Positions 60,477-64,000 of a stretch of DNA of 64,000 bases are shown one piece after another. The stretch is from Verrucosispora sp. WMMD573. GTDB lineage: Bacteria; Actinomycetota; Actinomycetes; Mycobacteriales; Micromonosporaceae. The position numbers and the translations under genes were made by a program. The stretch is taken from assembly GCF_027497175.1 (NCBI RefSeq), contig NZ_CP114901.1:5890001-5954000 (forward strand), written 5' to 3'. The notes beneath the pieces were generated by a model. It ran no database searches, was not told the DNA's origin, and saw nothing but the letters and a program-made list of their open reading frames with translations. Positions within the stretch are counted from its first letter, which is position 1; every line of letters starts with the position of its first letter.

Positions 60477-61097
60477 TCAGGAGGCCGGCTCGGCCACCTC
60501 ACCGCCGGCGGTCTCGGCGAGGATCCGCTCGGAGACCTCCTTCATGGTCATCCGATGGTCCATCGCGGTGCGCTGGATCCACTTGAACGCCTGCGGCTCG
60601 CTCATGTTGTACGTGGTCATCAGCGCGCCCTTGGCCCGCTCGACGGTCTTGCGGACCTCCAGCCGGTCGGTCAGCCCGGCCACCTCGGCCTCGAGCGCGG
60701 CGATCTCCGAGTAGCGGGAGAGGGCGATTTCCACCGCCGGCACCAGGTCGCTCTTCTGGAAGGGCTTGACCAGGTACGCCATCGCGCCGGCCGCGCGAGC
60801 CCGCTCCACCAGGTCACGCTGACTGAACGCGGTCAGAATGATCACCGGGGCGATCCGGGACCCGGCGATCCGCTCGGCTGCCGCCAACCCATCCATGATC
60901 GGCATCTTGATGTCGAGGATCACCAGGTCGGGCTTGAGCTCCTCGGCCAACCGGATGGCGGCCTCGCCGTCACCGGCCTCGCCGACCACCTCGTAGCCCT
61001 CCTCGGCCAGCATCTCAGCCAGGTCCAGCCGGATCAGCGCCTCGTCCTCGGCGATCAGTACCCGCCTGCGCGCGGCATCCGTCTGCGTCTCGGCCAC
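60477..61097 (-). CDS. pdtaR: ANTAR-domain response regulator (PdtaR type)
   Basis: 206 residues from GTG with GGGAG 8 nt upstream. Receiver domain: EDEALIR acidic pair, phosphoacceptor Asp62 in ILDIKMP, Thr in ILTAF and Lys in LVKPF. After a coiled linker (EIAALEAEVAGLTDRLE), the ANTAR RNA-binding domain (KTVERAKGALMTTYNMSEPQ). Such regulators bind paired hairpins in target mRNAs and block termination when phosphorylated; mycobacterial PdtaR works with the PdtaS kinase. No kinase gene is adjacent. Confidence 0.94.
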   Translation of the reverse strand: MAETQTDAARRRVLIAEDEALIRLDLAEMLAEEGYEVVGEAGDGEAAIRLAEELKPDLVILDIKMPIMDGLAAAERIAGSRIAPVIILTAFSQRDLVERARAAGAMAYLVKPFQKSDLVPAVEIALSRYSEIAALEAEVAGLTDRLEVRKTVERAKGALMTTYNMSEPQAFKWIQRTAMDHRMTMKEVSERILAETAGGEVAEPAS

Positions 61098-61178
61098 GAG
61101 CCACTCCCACCATCGTTTCCGGCACGGCTACCACCCATGCTCCCGCACGAGCGTAGTCGGGTACAGTAAGCCCCACCC

Positions 61179-61261
61179 GCCGGGATGGTGGAACGGCATA
61201 CACGGAAGTCTCAAACACTTCTGCCCGAAAGGGCTTGCGGGTTCGAATCCCGCTCCCGGCA
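61179..61261 (+). tRNA. tRNA-Leu (anticodon CAA)
   Basis: Acceptor arms GCCGGGA and TCCCGGC, D-arm GTGGAACGGCATACAC, anticodon stem GAAGT/ACTTC with loop CTCAAAC giving anticodon CAA (reads UUG), long variable arm GCCCGAAAGGGC, T-arm GCGGGTTCGAATCCCGC, discriminator A. Followed by CCC, so CCA is not encoded. A -10-like TACAGT lies at 61162-61167. Confidence 0.95.
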
Positions 61262-61293
61262 CCCTTGTCATACACGCGTTCGATGATGGTGGC

Positions 61294-62043
61294 GTGCATC
61301 CTCCCGAGATGCGGAATCGTGTCCGCGCATTACGTGCCCAAGGCCACACCATCCGCTCGGCGGCCCGTGCCCTCTCCCTCCCCTACACCACCGTCTGGCA
61401 CTGGTGCGTCGACCGGCCGGATCCCATCATGGCCGGAAGTTCGACCCGCTGCTTTCGCTGCCTGCCTGGTGAGGACGGTCCCTCCGATCCACACGCCTAC
61501 GCCTACCTCCTCGGCCTCTACCTGGGCGACGGCCACCTCGTCACCAGCGCCCGGGTCCCGGTCCTGCGCATCTACTGCGCCGACATCTGGCCAAGCCTGA
61601 TCTCGCTATGCGACAAGGCCATGCGCGCGGTGCTGGCAGCCTCCGTGCAACACGTGCAGAAGCAGGGCTGCGTCGGCGTGCAGAGCTATGGCACGCACTG
61701 GCCGTGCCTGCTGCCCCAGCACGGGCCCGGCAAGAAGCACGAACGGCGGATTGTTCTCGCCGAATGGCAGGAGCGCATAGTCCGGACGGTCCCCGGTGAC
61801 TTTCTCCGGGGCCTGTTCCACTCCGACGGCTGCCGGATCGCGAACCGGGTCACCGTGCGGGGAAAGACGTACGTCTACCCGCGTTACATGTTCGTCAACG
61901 AGTCCACCGACATCATGGGGCTCTGCCAATGGGGCCTGGACCTGCTCGGCATCGCCTGGCGGATGAACCGTCCCAACAGCCTGTCCGTCACGCGCCGGGA
62001 GGCGGTGGCCGCGCTCGATCGCCACGTCGGCCCGAAGTCGTGA
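61294..62043 (+). CDS. HTH plus LAGLIDADG-type protein (homing endonuclease-like), free-standing
   Basis: 249 residues from GTG (ATG at 61309 possible). N terminus is a helix-turn-helix of the resolvase/IS630 kind (RALRAQGHTIRSAARALSLP, TTVWHWC). It then shows two LAGLIDADG-like helices with acidic ends: YLLGLYLGDGHL and FLRGLFHSDGCR, about 100 residues apart, followed by the C-terminal domain with RVTVRGKTYVYPRYMFVNES. This is a monomeric two-motif layout. It begins 32 bp after tRNA-Leu. Homing nuclease or derived transcription regulator are both possible; I recall relatives in other actinobacterial genomes. Confidence 0.8.
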   Translation: MHPPEMRNRVRALRAQGHTIRSAARALSLPYTTVWHWCVDRPDPIMAGSSTRCFRCLPGEDGPSDPHAYAYLLGLYLGDGHLVTSARVPVLRIYCADIWPSLISLCDKAMRAVLAASVQHVQKQGCVGVQSYGTHWPCLLPQHGPGKKHERRIVLAEWQERIVRTVPGDFLRGLFHSDGCRIANRVTVRGKTYVYPRYMFVNESTDIMGLCQWGLDLLGIAWRMNRPNSLSVTRREAVAALDRHVGPKS

Positions 62044-62097
62044 ATCGCCCGGACACCACCGACCGACGACTGCCCGCACGCCGAAGGTTCGACCGGG

Positions 62098-63282
62098 TCA
62101 GATCGCGGCGAGCGCGTTCTCCAGGTCGGCGCGCAGGTCCTCCGGGTCCTCCAAACCGACGGAGAGGCGCAACAGTCCGCCGTCGGGTTTGGCCTCCGCC
62201 TCGACGGGGCGGTGGGTGAGTGACGCCGGGTGCTGGATGAGCGTGTCGACGCCACCGAGGGAGACGGCGTGCGTGATCAGCCGGCAGGCGTCGGCGACCG
62301 CCGCGGCGGCGGGGGCGCCGCCGCGTACCTTGAAGGCGAGGAGGCTGCCCGGGCCGGACATCTGGCGGCCGACGAGCCCGGCCGGATCGTTGGCGCCGGG
62401 GTGGTGGACCCGCGCGACCGCCGGGTGTGCGGCGAGCCAGATGGCGAGTTTCTCCGCGCCCGCCTGCTGGGCGCGGACCCGCAGCGGCAGCGTCTGTAGG
62501 CCGCGGTGCAGCAGGTACGCCCCGAGGGGGTGCAGGATCGCGCCGGTCAGGGCGCGGATCTGGCGCAGCCGGCTGGCCCATTCGGCGTCGCAGGCGATCA
62601 CTCCGGCGAGGACGTCGCCGTGGCCGCCGATGCTCTTGGTGGCGCTGTGCAGCACCAGCTGTGCGCCGTGTCGGGTGGGCTGCTGGAGGACCGGGGTGGC
62701 GACGGTGTTGTCGATCAGCAGGGGCACCTGGCCGGCGGCGGCGGCGAGGGCGGCGATGTCGATCAGGTCGAGGGTCGGGTTGGCGGGGGTTTCGGCGATC
62801 ACCAGGGCGGTGTCGGGCCGGATGGCGGCGGCGACGGTGTCGGGCCGGGCCCAGGTGACGTCGGTGCCGAGCAGACCGGTGGCGAGGACGTGGTCGGTGC
62901 CGCCGTAGAGGGGGCGGACGGCGACCAGGTGTCGCCGGCCGTCGCGGGTGGCGGCGAGCACGGCGGCGGTGAGTGCGGCCATGCCGCTGGCGTAGGCGAC
63001 GGCCTCGGCGGTGCCTTCCAACTCGGCGAGGGCGGTTTCGAAGCGGGCGACTGTCGGGTTCCACAGCCGTTGGTAGACGGCGCTGGCGTCGGCGGGGCGG
63101 GTGCCGCCGGTGGCGAGGGTCTCGTAGGCGTCGCCGCCGGCGTGCACCGAGGGCAGCGGGTTGGTGGTGGACAGGTCGATCGGCGGCACGTGGACGCCGA
63201 GGGCGGCAAGGTCGTCGCGGCCGGCGTGCACGGCTCGGGTGTCCACGGTCGTCATGTCGAGAGGATCGAACATCCAGCCCAT
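62098..63282 (-). CDS. PLP-dependent trans-sulfuration enzyme (cystathionine gamma-lyase / methionine gamma-lyase type)
   Basis: About 394 residues. Fold type I Cys/Met metabolism family: YQRLWNPTVARFETALAELE, YASGMAALTAAVLA, LLIDNTVATPVLQQP, Schiff-base Lys in LHSATKSIGGHGDV, and substrate Arg in GLEDPEDLRADLENAL. Cleaves or exchanges sulfur amino acids; exact specificity cannot be told. Start uncertain: ATG 63282, ATG 63273 or TTG 63291. Divergent from an Lrp regulator, which very probably controls it. Confidence 0.88.
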   Translation of the reverse strand: MGWMFDPLDMTTVDTRAVHAGRDDLAALGVHVPPIDLSTTNPLPSVHAGGDAYETLATGGTRPADASAVYQRLWNPTVARFETALAELEGTAEAVAYASGMAALTAAVLAATRDGRRHLVAVRPLYGGTDHVLATGLLGTDVTWARPDTVAAAIRPDTALVIAETPANPTLDLIDIAALAAAAGQVPLLIDNTVATPVLQQPTRHGAQLVLHSATKSIGGHGDVLAGVIACDAEWASRLRQIRALTGAILHPLGAYLLHRGLQTLPLRVRAQQAGAEKLAIWLAAHPAVARVHHPGANDPAGLVGRQMSGPGSLLAFKVRGGAPAAAAVADACRLITHAVSLGGVDTLIQHPASLTHRPVEAEAKPDGGLLRLSVGLEDPEDLRADLENALAAI

Positions 63283-63297
63283 CAGGGGCAATAGCTC

Positions 63298-63317
63298 CGA
63301 ATATTATTCGCTATAAT
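63298..63317. promoter_or_regulatory. Divergent promoter/operator between lyase and Lrp genes
   Basis: Odd palindrome CGAATA-T-TATTCG (63298-63310) adjoining a consensus -10 TATAAT (63312-63317) for the Lrp gene; on the reverse strand TAATAT (63307-63302) can serve the lyase. One of the few AT-rich spots in the window. Confidence 0.6.
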
Positions 63318-63356
63318 CGCTTTCGCAGCCGGTGTCGTTCGGTGAAGGATGGCGGG

Positions 63357-63836
63357 ATGCCCCCCGCATCGAACGATGTTCGGCCGTTCGCGGCCCTCGA
63401 CGACACCGACCGCGCGATCCTGACCGAGCTGGCCGGCGACGGCCGGTTGCCGAACAATGCTCTGGCCGAACGGGTGGGGGTGGCGCCGTCGACCTGCCTG
63501 GCGCGTACCCGGGCGTTGCGGGAGTGCGGGGCGATCCGGGGTTTCCACGCCGAGGTGCATCCGGCGGCGTTGGGGTTGCCGTTGCAGGCGCTGGTGTCGG
63601 TGCGGCTGACCGAGCACGCGCGGGCGGCGGTGGACGCGTTCCGGGCCCGCTCGGTGCGGCTGCCGGGGGTGGTGTCGGTGTTCCACGTGGCCGGCGCGGA
63701 GGATTACGTGCTGCACGTGCGGGCGGCCTCGGCGGAGGCGCTGCGCGACTTCGTGCTTGACCATCTGGCGGTGGATCCGGCGGTGCAGCACACCCAGACC
63801 AGCCTGATCTTCGAGCAGGCCCGCGGGTCGGGTTGA
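63357..63836 (+). CDS. Lrp/AsnC-family transcriptional regulator
   Basis: 159 residues; GAAGG 8 nt before ATG. N-terminal HTH (LDDTDRAILTELAGDGRLPN, NALAERVGVAPSTCLART) and C-terminal RAM effector domain (ALVSVRLTEHARAAVDAF, VVSVFHVAGAEDYVLHVRA, VQHTQTSLIFEQ). Senses amino acids. Divergent orientation and a palindrome suggest it regulates the adjacent PLP lyase and itself. Confidence 0.93.
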   Translation: MPPASNDVRPFAALDDTDRAILTELAGDGRLPNNALAERVGVAPSTCLARTRALRECGAIRGFHAEVHPAALGLPLQALVSVRLTEHARAAVDAFRARSVRLPGVVSVFHVAGAEDYVLHVRAASAEALRDFVLDHLAVDPAVQHTQTSLIFEQARGSG

Positions 63837-63892
63837 TCACGTCGCTGGCCGGGTCGGGAACAGAACCGGCGTACGCCGGGTTGGCCAGCCGT

Positions 63893-64000
63893 GTGATCGA
63901 CGTACCCCTGTCTGTCCTCGACCTCGCTCCCGTCGCCGCCGGCGCGTCCGCCGGTGAGGCGTTGCGGCACACCACCGAGTTGGCGCGACGCGCCGACGAA
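63893..64000 (+). CDS. LLM-class flavin-dependent oxidoreductase (5' end only)
   Basis: 36 codons from GTG to the window edge: VPLSVLDLAPVAAGASAGEAL then TTELARRADE, the characteristic N terminus of bacterial luciferase-like monooxygenases. Rest lies outside the window. Start chosen by similarity; 56 bp after the Lrp stop on the same strand. Confidence 0.75.
   Translation, partial: MIDVPLSVLDLAPVAAGASAGEALRHTTELARRADE

Noticed and set aside
61179..62043. tRNA-Leu as attachment site of an integrated element
   Set aside because: No integrase, and I could not see a duplicated tRNA 3' segment downstream; genes after it are ordinary.

Overview
The window is very GC-rich and reads like the chromosome of a filamentous actinomycete. 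Gene order (rbpA-like, secG, tpiA, pgk, gap, then whiA, yvcK, rapZ, uvrC; later uvrA, uvrB, rpsA, coaE, polA, and a liv operon beside an ANTAR regulator) matches the conserved core segment I recall from Streptomyces. The detailed protein sequences, the DUF5753 regulator and the abundant intergenic palindromes suggest Micromonosporaceae (Micromonospora or Salinispora type). That family placement is inference; no rRNA or marker search was possible.

Layout. 1-3825: reverse-strand glycolytic operon gap-pgk-tpiA, followed by secG and a truncated RbpA-family gene. 4074-7006: the sporulation/metabolic block rapZ-yvcK-whiA. 7265-11943: an insertion zone that separates rapZ from its usual partner uvrC. 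It holds a small membrane-anchored protein, a beheaded SWIM zinc-finger gene, recQ, and a dead IS element with 45-bp terminal inverted repeats. 11944-14145: uvrC. 14338-18164: a secreted penicillin-acylase-family enzyme and a Tat-type Rieske lipoprotein. 18308-24205: uvrA, rsgA, a mycothiol-dependent isomerase-like gene and an MBL hydrolase. 24218-33672: accessory genes (SnoaL, DedA, cold-shock protein, an M15-like peptidase, CocE/NonD hydrolase with MarR and a divergent MMPL exporter, a lytic transglycosylase lipoprotein, a DedA/PAP2-like fusion). 33799-38942: typA, a serine hydrolase, a tyrosine phosphatase, TerC and a small monooxygenase. 38943-40868: a decayed zone with palindromic repeats, a 37-bp minisatellite, a broken UdgX-type uracil-DNA glycosylase and an orphan XRE regulator. 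40979-50761: uvrB, a two-repeat membrane protein, coaE-GrpB, rpsA, a methyltransferase, a Uma2 protein and the DUF2945/DUF3140 pair. 51040-58836: polA and the branched-chain amino acid ABC transporter livJHMGF. 59201-64000: a propeller-like lipoprotein, the PdtaR-type antiterminator, tRNA-Leu(CAA), a LAGLIDADG-type protein, a PLP lyase divergent from an Lrp regulator, and the start of an LLM flavin oxidoreductase.

Functionally this is mostly housekeeping: central glycolysis, nucleotide excision repair (all three uvr genes plus polA and recQ), translation (S1, RsgA, TypA), CoA synthesis and amino-acid uptake. No obvious defence or biosynthetic cluster is present. The most notable signals are: (i) ten genes with a TANNNT hexamer 6-8 nt before the start codon, indicating leaderless mRNAs, including recQ, uvrB, uvrC and polA; (ii) a family of GCAACATC/GATGTTGC palindromes that also forms the tips of the dead IS; (iii) two intergenic elements built as C-tract, perfect or near-perfect hairpin, G-tract; (iv) a UdgX gene caught in decay; (v) two GACAC motifs 21 bp apart upstream of whiA. 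I did not find a convincing entirely new multi-gene system.
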